This document shows, piece by piece, positions 19,862 through 31,200 of a stretch of DNA of 64,000 nucleotides. The notes under the pieces were generated by a model. It made no database searches. It had not been told where the DNA came from and saw nothing but the letters and a program-made list of their open reading frames with translations. Each line of letters starts with the position of its first letter. The stretch's first letter is position 1. Source of the stretch: Diplonema papillatum. Taxonomy: Eukaryota > Euglenozoa > Diplonemea > Diplonemida > Diplonemidae. The stretch covers positions 62,001 through 126,000 of the forward strand of contig JAPJBO010000150.1 in the NCBI GenBank assembly GCA_030068145.1, given 5' to 3'. The translations under genes were made by a program, and so were the position numbers.

Positions 19862-22800
19862 TTAGAACTCAAAGGTCTCAACGTGTAGTGGGAGGTGGAA
19901 GTGAGAAGACTCGGCTTCGGCTACTGCAGTCATGATCAACGGGGCAGGGCCGCAGATGGCAACGGCAGATCGCTCGTCGGCATACGTCAGAATGAGCTCC
20001 TTGAAGTCAGGACGGCCATGGTCAATGGTCAGGCGCGAGGACGAGATGTCGGCTTCGTTCAGCGACTGGTGCCCTGTGTACGAGATGGCGATGCGGAGGT
20101 TCGCAAACTTGGCCAACAGAGCTTCGATGTCCTCCAAAAGAAACAGAATGGTGCTAGGGTCCCGCACAGACCACGACAGCAACGCACTCTGCTCAGGCGC
20201 CATGTACGCTGCGATCCCAAGCATCGGCGTGATCCCGATGCCGCCGCATATCAAGACCAGCTTGTCGTGCTTTGTCATATCGAACTGCAGATTTCCGTAC
20301 GGGCCCTCCAACCTCGCGAACACCTTCTCCTTCCCATCGACTGCCAACTTGCTCAATCTGTCGGACCATGTACGCCTCCCCATGTTTTTCACGTAGAACA
20401 CAGCCTTTCCGGAGTCGTGATGCGAGACAACCGAAAACGGATGTGCCTCGGCAAACCCAACTTTCCCGATGCTGATGTACATATAACTGCCGGGGCCCCA
20501 CTTTCGGTCGCCAGTTTCGATTACCAGTTTTGTAACTGCGCCTGAGTAAGATACGGTAACGGGGTATTTGGACGCCTTCTGGTACGTACGAGCGGCGAAG
20601 TCCAAGCATAGAATTATCAAAGGCACGCCGTTGATGAGGTAAGGTCTCCAGCCCCCACTGATGTGCAAGATGGAGAACGTGACCGTCACAATGCTGAGCG
20701 CCACGTGAGACGCCACAAACACAGAGTAAAATTTCCTCCGGAAGAACGGTATCCCCAGCGCAACGAGGATGGTGTAGGCCACCCACGAGACGAAGCCGTA
20801 CAATGGATACACTGTAGTCTGCCCGTCGGTGGTACCGCCTGTGTGGAGTTCTTTGTCGAACAACACTTTGGCCGTCTGCGGCTCGTTTTCGAATTCGGCG
20901 TACATCACAATAGCATGAAGACTCACAAAGACCCATCCGATCAGTCCGATCCAACGGTGCCACACCAGCGTTCGCTCATGAGGCATGGCCATCAGCCAAA
21001 GACAAGGCGAGAGAATCTTTGCTCGCAAGAGGAAGGCAAGTGCAATACAAAGCTGTGCAGGGCCTGCGAAAACTACGCTGACTTGCGCTACTCGACCGCT
21101 GTAGTGGCCGGCATCGCCCACAGCGATAACGACGAGAGCAGCCGTGATGAAAACAATCGACAATACAGAGCCGAGGTAACTCTGCTGAAACACGTATCCG
21201 ATAGACGGACGTGCGAGAATCAGTGCACCGGACGCCAACCCGAGGAAGACGAGGAGGCACAACGATAATATGATATGCCACCATGTTTCTCCTCCAGAAG
21301 CGGTGATAGTCAGCGCGCCGCTAACGACATCATAAGCGATGGAACCAAACGAATCGTGCCAGTCCACAGGGGAAGAAGCACCGGAGGAAGGTCCCGTCGC
21401 ATAGATGAAGTTCACGTATTCATTCGAGATGACAGTGTCTCGCTCAGCATCTCCAGTGTCAAGCAGCCGCGAGAACGTGACAGACCACGTCGAACCTTGA
21501 GCGTTGTATTCCTCGATACGGATGTCTTGCGAGGCATCGGCAGGACACGCAGTCGTTTCCGTGCAAAACCAGTCACTGCAGTATACTGTGCCGGCATCTT
21601 CCCAGCACATCCAGGCATCTGCGGGTACCATCAGTCCGTCGTCGTTCAATCCAAGCGAACAATACCTCCCGGCAGCGCACTCAAACGTGAACCTCACGCT
21701 CGTGTACTCCTCTTCTCGCAAAGGGACACCCTCCCTCCTGTTCGTCGACTCTGAAAAGAACTCGATGCCCAATTTGAATGAGCTGTCCACTGTAATCAGT
21801 CCATGTTCCGCAGGAGTTCTGACGAGGTCCGGTGCAGCTGATTGAGACTGCGGTGGCTCCGGAAAGACGATGGTACCCTGTATCCAATCAGCGATTGCAA
21901 AACCTTCGCTGCTGTGCTTCCTGAAGCCGCCGTCTGTCACATCGCCGATGGCCCAAAGAATAGACTGCGTTTCATCTCGTACGAAGCTCAGATCATCACC
22001 ATCGCTTGTATCCCATGCCCGGGATAACTGCAACCACCAACTGCCGTTGGTCGTTCCTCCAGCCGAAAGCACCGTGACATCTTGCTTGTCATCCACAGTG
22101 GGCGCGGTTAAACTCCCGCCAACGTGTCCGTCCTCACACGATGCAACCACGTCTGCTGCATAATAGCAGATGATTGTGTCGGAGTACGTTTTAGTTTCCC
22201 CGATGCCAATTGCGCAGTAGTGTCCTTCGGAGCACGTCATGTTGATGACTAAGGAGCCGAGAGTCACCTTCCAAGTAACACTGAACTCGTCATTGAAGGC
22301 GAAGAACGGGTCCACCTGCGGTTCCGGAACGACGATGGTGCCGTGTCCCCAATCGACAACTGCAAAGCCTTCGCTGCTGTGCTTCCTGAAGCCGCCGTCT
22401 GTCACATCGCCGATGGCCCAAAGAATGGACTGCGTGCCATTCCGTACGAAGCTCAGGTCATCACCATCGCTTGTATCCCATGCCCGGGATAACTGCAGCC
22501 ACCAGCCGCCGTTGGTTGTTGCTCCTGCCGAAAGCACCGTGACATCTTGCTTACCATCTACAGTGGGTGCGGTTAAACTCCCGCCAACGTGTCCGTCCTC
22601 ACACGATGCAACCACGTCTGCCGCATAATAGCAGATGATTGTGTCGGAGTGCGTTTTCGTTTCCCCGATGCCAATTGCGCAGTAGTGTCCTTCGGAGCAC
22701 GTCATGTTGATGATCAACAAACTGGGAGTCACGTCCCAAGTAACGCTGAACTCGTCGTTGAAGGCGAAGTACGGGGCCCACTGAACAACGCGTCTGCCTT

Positions 22801-23245
22801 CGCTGCTGTGTTTTCGCAATGAGTCGTTGACGACAGTACCAAGAGCCCATATGATAGACTGCGGCTCGCTCGTCACAATTGCTCGGTCTTCGTCGTCGCC
22901 TGTGATCAGTGCCCTCGTGAACTGAATCCACCAAGCATCGCCCGTGCCTCCAGAGTCAACGACTGTGACGTCCTGTACCGTATCTTCGGTCGGTCGCGTT
23001 GGAACACTGCCGACGTGCTCGTCTTTGCACACGGCCACCTCGTTCAAGAAGTAGCATGTGATCGTATCCGAGCTAGCCTTCGAGGCCCCGAATCCAATCG
23101 CGCAGTATCGGTCAGCCGCGCAGGTCATGTTGAAGGCAACGACATCGCCGCCAAGCTCCCACGTTGTATCAAACTCAGGTGAGAACCTCAAACTACCGGC
23201 TTGCGCGGCCGCTAGTGTGCTGAGCACGCCCAACAGGCGGTACAT
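19862..23245 (-). CDS. Multi-DOMON ferric-reductase/NOX-type membrane oxidoreductase, copy 1
   Basis: 1,127 residues from ATG 23243-23245. Signal peptide MYRLLGVLSTLAAAQA. The ectodomain has DOMON-type repeats at about 17-157, 158-307 and 308-466 (each with YCAIGxG..K..SDT and an IxWAxG end) and a divergent fourth at 467-650. A membrane core (about 655-900) carries two H-x13-H pairs, in WHRWIGL...LHAIV and ASHVALS...ILHISGG, as in ferric reductases and NADPH oxidases (two haems). Next are the FAD motif HPFSVVS (~936), the pyridine-nucleotide motif GGIGITPMLG (~1003) and the terminal CGPAPL. By family, it passes electrons from cytosolic NAD(P)H across the plasma membrane to an external acceptor, probably metal. 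DOMON domains bind haem or sugars. No intron. The C-terminus and D4 carry the most copy-specific residues (ECAAGRYCS, YNAQGS). Confidence 0.92.
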   Translation of the reverse strand: MYRLLGVLSTLAAAQAGSLRFSPEFDTTWELGGDVVAFNMTCAADRYCAIGFGASKASSDTITCYFLNEVAVCKDEHVGSVPTRPTEDTVQDVTVVDSGGTGDAWWIQFTRALITGDDEDRAIVTSEPQSIIWALGTVVNDSLRKHSSEGRRVVQWAPYFAFNDEFSVTWDVTPSLLIINMTCSEGHYCAIGIGETKTHSDTIICYYAADVVASCEDGHVGGSLTAPTVDGKQDVTVLSAGATTNGGWWLQLSRAWDTSDGDDLSFVRNGTQSILWAIGDVTDGGFRKHSSEGFAVVDWGHGTIVVPEPQVDPFFAFNDEFSVTWKVTLGSLVINMTCSEGHYCAIGIGETKTYSDTIICYYAADVVASCEDGHVGGSLTAPTVDDKQDVTVLSAGGTTNGSWWLQLSRAWDTSDGDDLSFVRDETQSILWAIGDVTDGGFRKHSSEGFAIADWIQGTIVFPEPPQSQSAAPDLVRTPAEHGLITVDSSFKLGIEFFSESTNRREGVPLREEEYTSVRFTFECAAGRYCSLGLNDDGLMVPADAWMCWEDAGTVYCSDWFCTETTACPADASQDIRIEEYNAQGSTWSVTFSRLLDTGDAERDTVISNEYVNFIYATGPSSGASSPVDWHDSFGSIAYDVVSGALTITASGGETWWHIILSLCLLVFLGLASGALILARPSIGYVFQQSYLGSVLSIVFITAALVVIAVGDAGHYSGRVAQVSVVFAGPAQLCIALAFLLRAKILSPCLWLMAMPHERTLVWHRWIGLIGWVFVSLHAIVMYAEFENEPQTAKVLFDKELHTGGTTDGQTTVYPLYGFVSWVAYTILVALGIPFFRRKFYSVFVASHVALSIVTVTFSILHISGGWRPYLINGVPLIILCLDFAARTYQKASKYPVTVSYSGAVTKLVIETGDRKWGPGSYMYISIGKVGFAEAHPFSVVSHHDSGKAVFYVKNMGRRTWSDRLSKLAVDGKEKVFARLEGPYGNLQFDMTKHDKLVLICGGIGITPMLGIAAYMAPEQSALLSWSVRDPSTILFLLEDIEALLAKFANLRIAISYTGHQSLNEADISSSRLTIDHGRPDFKELILTYADERSAVAICGPAPLIMTAVAEAESSHFHLPLHVETFEF

Positions 23246-23278
23246 GTAGTGCAGAGGATTCCTCTTGTTTTGTTTTCA

Positions 23279-23300
23279 GAAAAGCAACTGTGTGGATGTG
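23279..23300 (-). promoter_or_regulatory. Conserved upstream box of reductase copy 1
   Basis: The word AAGCAACTGTGTGGATGTG (plus strand) is kept about 34-55 bp upstream of the ATG in all four gene copies, while the sequence between it and the ATG varies in length and composition. Likely a core-promoter or transcription-start element; inferred from conservation only. Confidence 0.5.
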
Positions 23301-23659
23301 TGCGCTTGACTACAACATGGTTTTAGCTGGATAGCTACTAAGGACGACTGGTCGGCACCCCTGGTTGAATGACCCGCAGATCGCTGTCTCATTGAATGGG
23401 TAGGTTCCGTCCGTATATAGACAACTGTGGAATGGCGACGAACGACCGCCACGCGGCCTCCGTGGGCCCCTAGGAAGATCTTCGGGTTGCGAAAGCGTCC
23501 AGGCGGAAGGGCGTGTGTGGTGCACCTATCCGAGGCCGTGCATAAACCGTGCGTCTTGAGACGTTGAAGGGACGGGCAGGTGCGCCGGAGTGCCTGCCAG
23601 CTTGGGTGGGCTGGGTGCGAGTCAAGAAGGAATCAAAGCGAACACCGGTCGCCAAGGCG

Positions 23660-24072
23660 GGCATAAAGGAGAAGGAAAGCGAGATCATGGACGTCAAGGC
23701 GCGCGTAGGCGAGGAAGAAAGCGAGATCATGGACGTCAGGGCGCACGTAGGCGAGGAGGAAAGCGAGATCATGGAGTCCAGACGCGCGTAGGCGAGGAGA
23801 AAAAAAGCGGTGAGCATGGACGTCAGGGCGCACGTAGGAGGAAAGCGCGATCATGGAAGTCAAGGTGCACGTAGGCGAGGAGGAAAGCGAGATCATGGAC
23901 GTCAGGGCGCACGTCGGATGAAAGCGAGATCATGGAAGTCAAGGTGCACGTAGGCGAGGAGGAAAGCGAGATCATGGAAGTCAAGGCGCACGTAGGCGAG
24001 GAGGAAAGCGAGATCATGGACGTCCAGGTGCACGTAGGCGAGGAGGAAAGCGCGATCATGGACGTCAAGGGC
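23660..24072. repeat. 42-bp minisatellite upstream of reductase copy 1
   Basis: About ten imperfect units of roughly 42 bp containing GCGAGATCATGGACGTC and CACGTAGGCGAGGAGGAAA. It lies about 415 bp upstream of the start codon. Frames run open on both strands without domains, so I treat it as noncoding. Confidence 0.9.
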
Positions 24073-24470
24073 GCAACCGAGCCCGGCAAGAAGCGTTAAG
24101 ACAGTAGCGACAGTCTCGCCACTGCAGGACCGCCAGGTAGAGCGGAAACGGAGTAGCAGTTGGACTGCACCACGCGCGAAATGTGCACCAGGATCGAAAC
24201 GGCGTGCAACGCCTGCCTCGCAGATGGAAACGCTTCCCGTGTAAAGTAGACGCTGGCACGTTGATCCTGGCTCAACGTTCTCTTGGCGCAGGACACTATG
24301 AGGAAGAAACAACCTCCGCGTTCGCATCGAAGCCAGCATCTGAACGGCGTACGGAGGGCCCATCGAAGCGACGACTCCACAGAAGACACACGGTCATCGC
24401 CCAAGTGCCGTGAAGAAGCGCAGCAGTCGATGAAGTCGGGCGGGTAGTCGAAGGAGAAGCGAAGCACCAA

Positions 24471-24592
24471 GCGCGCCTGACAGCGACGATCAAGACGAGC
24501 TGAAGAGGCAAAAGCATGACACAGCACGTGCAAGAGGTAACCGCGATGCCGGCGATAAGGATCATCGCCTCAGATTCTTTGCATTCTAACCC
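24471..24592 (-). repeat. Dispersed repeat related to 6203-6335
   Basis: The reverse complement follows the same order of words as 6203-6335 (TTAGAATGCAA start, CGCGGTTACCTCTTGCACG, TCAGGCGCGC end). It lies between the copy 1 minisatellite and unit 2. Confidence 0.65.
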
Positions 24593-26004
24593 AAACTGTA
24601 AAGGTGCGCTTCCTGTAGACTGTAGATGTATTCCTCATGCCCGAGTCCGTGCACCTCGTGGACGTGTGACATCCATCTATTCGCATGTGACACCCGTACC
24701 GACGTGTCGAAAGGGCCGGTCGCTTTTCATGGGGCCTCGAAACAGTCGGCAACTGCGTTTGGCAACCGGGAAACAGAGAAGAATTTCGGGAGCCTGACTC
24801 GGCGGCAGCTGGCAGTTGCGAAGAATGCCGATCGAGCGGAGAGGAAGACAGGTCCGTGGCGGAGAACGAAGGGAGCATAACGCGGGGCGGGGGGCGGGGG
24901 ATGGACGGAGGATTCCGACTGCGAGTCCACCAATGCGAAGGTAGAGCTCTAGCCAGGCTAAAAATGGGTGGCCCCCGCAACGGGGCTAACAGAGCCTTCT
25001 GTAGGTTGGGGGACTGAAAAGAGAAAGCCCCAAATGAGTTGCCTTTGCTCACCTGCCTCGTTGGTCAGACCGGAGACACACATTGCCAGTACTCTACCTG
25101 CACCCAGATGCACTGACGTAGCGACTCTTTCTGGCGGTACTGGTCTGCGGGTGCCAAATTGGGGCTTCTTTTTTGCTGATGCAGGGGAAACTCTTAGTTC
25201 AATGTTTAGGCAGAGCACGGCCTCTCATGCGTGGTTGATGTTAGCATCAAGTCTTCTTCTGGGGGAGGAACTCATTGTCTAATGTTGGTAAGGCAGAGCA
25301 CTGCTAGCATCAAGTCACCTCTGCGACAAGTCACAGAGGATAAGAGACTCAGTAAGTGTGTATGTTCGGTTGGGGCTTCTTAGAGCTACAAGACACCTCT
25401 GGGGACAGCTGCTGTTCAGAAAACCGCGCGTTTTAGTATGGACACGGAAACGTCTCCTTCGCTGCGCACTTCCAGGTGCACCCTGCAGCAACCGCTTCCT
25501 CTAACTAAGGAAACGCCGTTTTCTCAAAAAGTTGAAAGCATGGCAACGGAACCAGAGACCCGGAAACATTCCGTTTCCTTGCCACCTTAGCTCTGGGGAG
25601 GGGTCGGTGCGGGTGTATTGGCTTCGAATGCTGCTCTGCAGCTGCAATTCATGAAAACGCGTATCGCCACGGAAACGGAAACGGGAACCGTTTGCGTTGA
25701 CTATCCTAACCCAGGCTTAGGGCAGTGCGGGTGGAGTAGCTGCGGGCGCTGCTCAGACGCCTCTTCCGGTATCGATTGGCTGAGCTGGAGCTTCTGCCCA
25801 CGGATCACCGCGCTGGCAGAGCTTCGACTGCTCCCGCCGTTTGACAAGAAAAAGGTGTCGTGAGCGAATGGGGTAGGGATGGGGGTGGGTACACATCGTT
25901 TAAATGGTTTGAGTGCGGTGGGCATTGCAGAGAGGAAGTAGCGAAGCAAGAGCGGGGGAAAATGTTTCTTGGGTTGGGGGAGGGGGGGGTTAGCAAGAAC
26001 GTGC

Positions 26005-26115
26005 ACGGTGCAGTAGTAAGACCATTTACTAATCATTTACGGGTGATCTTACTCGGAAGAAATCTTACGAGTAATATATTTGTTACCAGTGAACGAGTAG
26101 TGCATTTTTTTAGAG
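26005..26115. mobile_element. ACTAGT-rich hairpin MITE, left remnant in unit 2
   Basis: GTGCACGGTGCAGTAGTAAG matches the terminal repeat of the unit 3 copy and is followed by TTACTAATC/TTACCAGTGA words. The missing centre (TTTTGTGAAGGAATTCC-type) appears inverted at about 26705-26755. Confidence 0.5.
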
Positions 26116-26163
26116 TTAAAGTTTGCTTGAAATTCCGGGGGTTTAGGGTCTCCGTGTGACCGT
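26105..26163 (+). repeat. Copy 4 of dispersed ~50-bp motif
   Basis: The best-preserved member: TTTTTTTAGAGTTAAAGTTT, then GCTTGAAATTCCGGGGGTTT and AGGGTCTCCGTGTGACC. Confidence 0.7.
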
Positions 26164-26790
26164 TCAGGAATGGGTTCTCTTAGAGCAAGAAAGGGCTATA
26201 TGGTTACGGGTTGTATATTTGGTGCACGCTTTCGTTGTGGTTAAGGCTATGTCCGGGACGGTTTGTGACCGACACCAAGTACATTCCTTCGTGGAGTGTA
26301 GTCTTGTGCCCCCCACGTTCTACAAGTTGAGCAGGGGTTGCCTTGTAGCCCGTGCCGGTCTGTTGTCCGCGTTTTATGTATTTTCTCGTAGAGTAGTGCT
26401 TGGGTTTCGTAACACTTGCGGCACTTCACGTGGTGCGGGTTGTTTCCGTCCTAATATAAGGTTTTTTCTGGAACATTTCCGGAGTTGGGGCTTGCACTGA
26501 TAACCGAAGCAACGGACGATCAGCATCAACTGACCAAAGGTGATGAAAATGATAAGGCAAAAGTTTCTTGTTCTTCGCGTGTACAGGGTACAAACCTCTC
26601 TGGGGGGGGGGGGTTCCTGTATTAGCACGGTTTCGTTGGCTTCGGTTTCTCTTTCATGTGCAACCGTTGTTCCAGAAATTTTCCCGTCAGTACAGATATA
26701 CTACTAAAAAATGAAAAGAGCCCTTATAAAGGAATTCCTTCACAAAATGCACCAGTCACTCACGTCATTTTCTAGGGAATTTACTACGAG

Positions 26791-26876
26791 CTATCCAGCT
26801 AAAACCATGTTGTAGTCAAGCGCACATCCACACAGTTGCTTTTCTGAAAACAAAACAAGAGGAATCCTCTGCACTG
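26791..26876 (+). repeat. Inverted copy of the reductase copy 1 leader
   Basis: Reverse-complement match, about 98%, to 23250-23334, the untranslated leader and conserved box of reductase copy 1. It stops just before the start codon region. If the box is a promoter, this copy would point rightward into 26880 onward, where no gene is seen. Confidence 0.9.
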
Positions 26877-27815
26877 CATGTAATGACCAGTGCGCCGTGC
26901 GCTTTTGAATGGATATGTGATAGCACAACACACCGTGTCCTATCTGCACCGTGTTTCGGTCTATTAAGCCACGGACACATCAGGCGGGCCGTCAATAGCG
27001 CGGAACCTGAGTGTCGGTAGACAGGGTAGCAAGGGAGATAATGTATAGGGAAGGGAGAGCATTGTTTTGGAGGTCTTTGGAAAAGGAACTAGCGATGCTG
27101 TCGAAGGGCGGGGAGGTTGCAAAAACATGCACGACTCACTTGTTGAAGGGGTCGAATAATAACCCCTGTGTACTTATTCGATTTGTCGAATACTAAAAAA
27201 GGTTCCGGGTAGCCGAACAGTAGCAGGATCAAAGAGTGGTAGTGTTTTTAGACAGCCAGACGTGTGGCAATCATCTTACACAACGTGTACTATCATGGGG
27301 AATATGTGAAAACATGTATTCGCACAAGTCGTGAACCTCAGAACAAGTGAATTGTGTGCTTAACACCCGTTTTTTGTACATGCGTTGTGTTGCAGTCCTC
27401 CTTCCCCGCGACAGGCATAGGCGGTCTTTCTCCAGCGTAGTAAATGAGCGTCCGCAGACAGGGCAACGATGTGAGTCAGTTGGCCAGGACTACCCGTGCT
27501 TCGAGAGCGCAGGTAGATTCCTCCGGCGATTGCAACGTCCTTGGCTGATGACATCTGCCCCTCAGCAGCAAGGACGCCATCGGCCGCAGGTCGTCGCGTT
27601 GGCGGATTTGTGTTGTTGTGTTTTCCCTTTTTTTTTTTTTTACTGTTTTGGACGTAAAGCGCCGTGATGAGATACTTTCGGCAGCGGAACCCCACCCTGT
27701 GTCTCGTTTCGTGGACACGAGCCGGTTCGGTTCGTTCAACTCGACGTCTGAGCTGGAGTTAGACGTGCGGGTATCACGACTTGGAGTGTTTGGCGTGGGT
27801 TGAGTTTTGCGTCTC

Positions 27816-27865
27816 CTTTTTAGAGTGAAAATTCGCTTGAAACTCCGGGGGTTTAAAGTTTTTAC
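27816..27865 (+). repeat. Copy 5 of dispersed ~50-bp motif
   Basis: TTTTTAGAGTGAAAATTCGC, then TTGAAACTCCGGGGGTTTAA. Follows module B as in unit 1. Confidence 0.65.
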
Positions 27866-28293
27866 TTCATTCATTTTCCCCATGCTTTCTTCGCAGTGCC
27901 CGCGCTTAGAATGCGTGCGGTGGCGCGTGAATTTCAAGTTGCGTGAGATGGCGGCGAGTGGAAAGTGCCGTGGTCCCACATCCGTTGTGTGACGGCGGGG
28001 GATGACAAATGCTGCTTCGCACGTGTCGTGCGTGAAGACAAGCACGAAAGAGTATGTTCCCCATGCCCAGTATGTGACAGCGAAAGCCAAGCAAATGCTC
28101 CTTGACGCGTGCTGTGTGTGCCGGTGACAGTGCCCTCAGCCCTGGACACGCCCCTCCAATGTTAGCGCTTTCCGACTGGGCACATAAAGAGCACGATTGA
28201 CTAAGCGTGGCTATGGGACGTGTTTCAACCGGTACACGTTGGAGGAAGCTCTCTAAGTGCGAGCGCTGCGTTTTTTTTTTTTTTTTTCTTTCC

Positions 28294-31200
28294 CAGGGGT
28301 TATTCTGCCCGCCAGCAAGGCCAAAAATGCTGGCGAAAAAATTTCTTCTGTCAGCGAGAAAATTTTTCTCGCCCTCACGTCGTACAGAGCCCGTCCACCC
28401 GCATCTGTCCTTCCATTCTGAGTCTTCGGCGGTTCGTGGTGCAAGGAGGAAGAGAGAGTCGGAGAATACGTGCGGTTGGTCTGGTGGAAGGGACGGGTAC
28501 AAGTTAACAAAAGAAGAAGTCAAGACAGGACAAGGAGGTGCAGCAAGGTTTCAGGGTAGTGTCAAGTCAATTTTGCGCTTTTTCGCTACCTTCTCCACCG
28601 GCTCAGACTCTCCAGCAAACCATGCTGCCCTTAGGGCTTCGGCTGCGAAGCCAGAAGTAAAAAGGTCGATTACCTCCTCCGCAGTCGCGTCGTCCATCTC
28701 CTTCTCATCGGTGTCTTCGATGAAAAAGAGGGCGCGCAGTGTCGTGTTCAGCATGCGGTTGCGCAGTCGGGTCTTTACACGGGCCAGGGTACTGAACTGG
28801 CGTTCACTTTCTGCAGAGGAACTGACAATGGTCTGTGCCAGTTCGACCAGTTGTCTCAATGGCTGCATGCGGGCACTCGCAGTGCCATCAGGGGCGAAGG
28901 CTTGATACACCGCGTGTGCATTTTTGGAGTATCTTGAGGCGCGTAGAACCTCCTTAAGTAGGGTCCAGTCTCTCACCAGGTCTGCCTCGGTCATTCCGTG
29001 CAAAAGGGGAGTGCCGTGGTCTGTCTTCGTTTCCGAGCGAGTGGTGCTGTATGTGGGTCGAGGCATCGTGTCTGTTGCTGGCACGTCCACTTCATATTGT
29101 CGGTACGTGACCCGGCCGGGCTTGCTGTAGTATCTGTAGAGCTCCCGGATGTGTTCATCCCCCCAGTTTGTAAGGTGCGCGCCCTCTGGCCACGCAATGC
29201 GGTCAAAGACAACGAAGTGCCGAAGAACTTCCTTGGATTCAAACCGGACCGTTGTGGACTTGAGGAGTGCAGCAATGTATGGGGAGGCGATAGTCTGATG
29301 GAATGTGCTGAACGCTGCAGGGGTAACGGCAACGTTGGTCGCTTCGAAGAACGAACGGCGCCAGCAAGTGTAGTATTTCGTGATCTTTTTGGCCCTTTCT
29401 TCCGAGCTTAGTGCCCTCAATTCTGCTTCGAGCGAGTCCACTTCTCTGCAAACATCCGAGATGGTGGTCGCGGTTCCTTGGAAAACAAGAGAGATTGCAT
29501 GCAGCTTTTCCAGAACGTCACACGCAAGTGCAAGACATGCAAAAAATTGCGGCTTACTCACCTCTTTGTACAGGTGCTCTGCGTGGGTGCTGTTCCGCTC
29601 GTTCCAGATGCGTCTAAGGGCTTCGCGTATTGCAGAATACTGCATACGGATGACAGAGACACTTCTCCAGTAGGCCAGCCAGCGTGTATCGGACGGCTCC
29701 ACCAGGGCACGATTCACCTTCTCACACATCGCTGCAAATGTCGGGTCTGCGAATACGCTGCTCAGAAGTAGCTTGTTGATGTCGGAGTCGGAGAAGATCA
29801 GCCAAAGGGCGCGGACGGTTCTGAAGAAGTCTCCCATGAACGCAACTGCTTTTATGCCATCCTGGGCAAGGAGGTTGAGGACGTGGGCACAACACCACAT
29901 GAAGAGCGCAGTAGCATTGATCCCACCGCGAACCTTCTTCTCGGCACCCTGAAACTTCCCAGACATCGCCGAAGCCCCATCAAACGAGCAGGATACGAAC
30001 GAGCCCTTCGGGAGATAACACAGCATCTGCTTTATCTTCGTTGCGTAGCCGGTTGCAGTTTGATCGTGCAGGACTTCAAGGCCAATGAAGCGCTCTTGGA
30101 CAGCATTTCTCCTGAGGTAACGAACGGTGGCCACAAGTTGGTGCTTTCCCGTCACGTCGGTTGTTGCATCTGCTGTGGCTGACCAAAACCGGGACTCCCT
30201 AATCTCGGTGTACAGCCGCTTCTCTAATACCAAGCCGATCAACTCCAGAAGCTCTCTCACCACAGTTGACGATGTATACGTCACATCCTGCTTCAGCCAA
30301 GCACAGAAATCGCGGTCCTGGTGCAAGCAAGAAAAGAAGGATAGCAAGTCGTGCACGTGCACCGTGTGGGGGATTTCCAGGCGTGCGATTTTAAAGATTG
30401 TTTTGACAATCTTGCGCAGTTGAGCCCGCATCTTACTGACACCTGAACGAAGGTTTGTCATAATGTCAGAGACAGAAACATGCTCGGCGGACGTTTCGTG
30501 CTTCTTCATGCGGTTTCGGAGGTGCGTTTGGTCGGCGTAAGGCATGTTGATGAGGACTGCTCTTGTACGCGGAAACTTTTGGCTGCAAACCTTGCACTGG
30601 GCCCCCGCATCTGACACATCGAGCCATGGATACTCGGCAAGCCACCTGTCAACAGTGGATCGCAGAATTTTGCCACTGCCAAATGTACGAAACTTCGTGT
30701 TTTCTTCCGACTCAGGAGCGGGCTCGTCGTCAACAACAATCGGCTCAAATGCCACTGCTGAACCGGACAGGATCACGACCACGACAGCTACTAAAGCAAG
30801 AACGGAAAGTCCGACAAGACTGTCATCATCTGGGTCCGACTCATACTCGGCAACAACCTCGTAGCCTTCAAATGCGGGGGGTTCAACTGCAGCAGGTGGT
30901 GTTGGGATGGCAACTTCTGCTTGAGCGGGCAGGTCTTCGGCTGATGTGCGAGCAGTGAGAGCATTCTCGGCGGCGATCTTCTTTTGAGCAGCATCGTAGG
31001 CCTTCACCTTAGCCAGCAACTCGGCGTTCTTCAGCCTGTTGCTGCCTGTCCCCTGGTTGATGCGCCTGAGGCTTGCTTGCTTCTCAAGCTTCGGTCCTCT
31101 CCAGTTCGCGTAGTCGAACTGGATGGTTTCGTCTGAGGGGCCACGTGCAGCGGCCGCACGGAAACCGAAACTCGCAAGCGACATGTTACTTGGTTTGGGC

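Larger units (their letters stand above)
14790..23334. repeat. Reductase-array unit 1
   Basis: First of four direct-repeat units. Module order is shared with the other units: D (14790-15040, CTCGGCGGCAGCTGGCAGTT), C (16420-16650, GGATCACCGCGCTGGCAGAG), hairpin element (16895-17232), B (17400-17870), TGCTTCACGTGTG-rich segment (18060-18260), A (19155-19860, starting GGCTGAGTGGTTGGCAAG), then the reductase gene. Stop-to-stop distance to the next gene copy is 12,831 bp. This unit lacks the hAT insertion of unit 2 and keeps the uninterrupted site at about 18575-18625. It uniquely carries an inverted 28S fragment. Confidence 0.85.

Noticed and set aside
24096-24533. 145-codon minus-strand frame upstream of reductase copy 1
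   Set aside because: It overlaps the dispersed repeat shared with 6203-6335, and its reading is not conserved between repeat copies.
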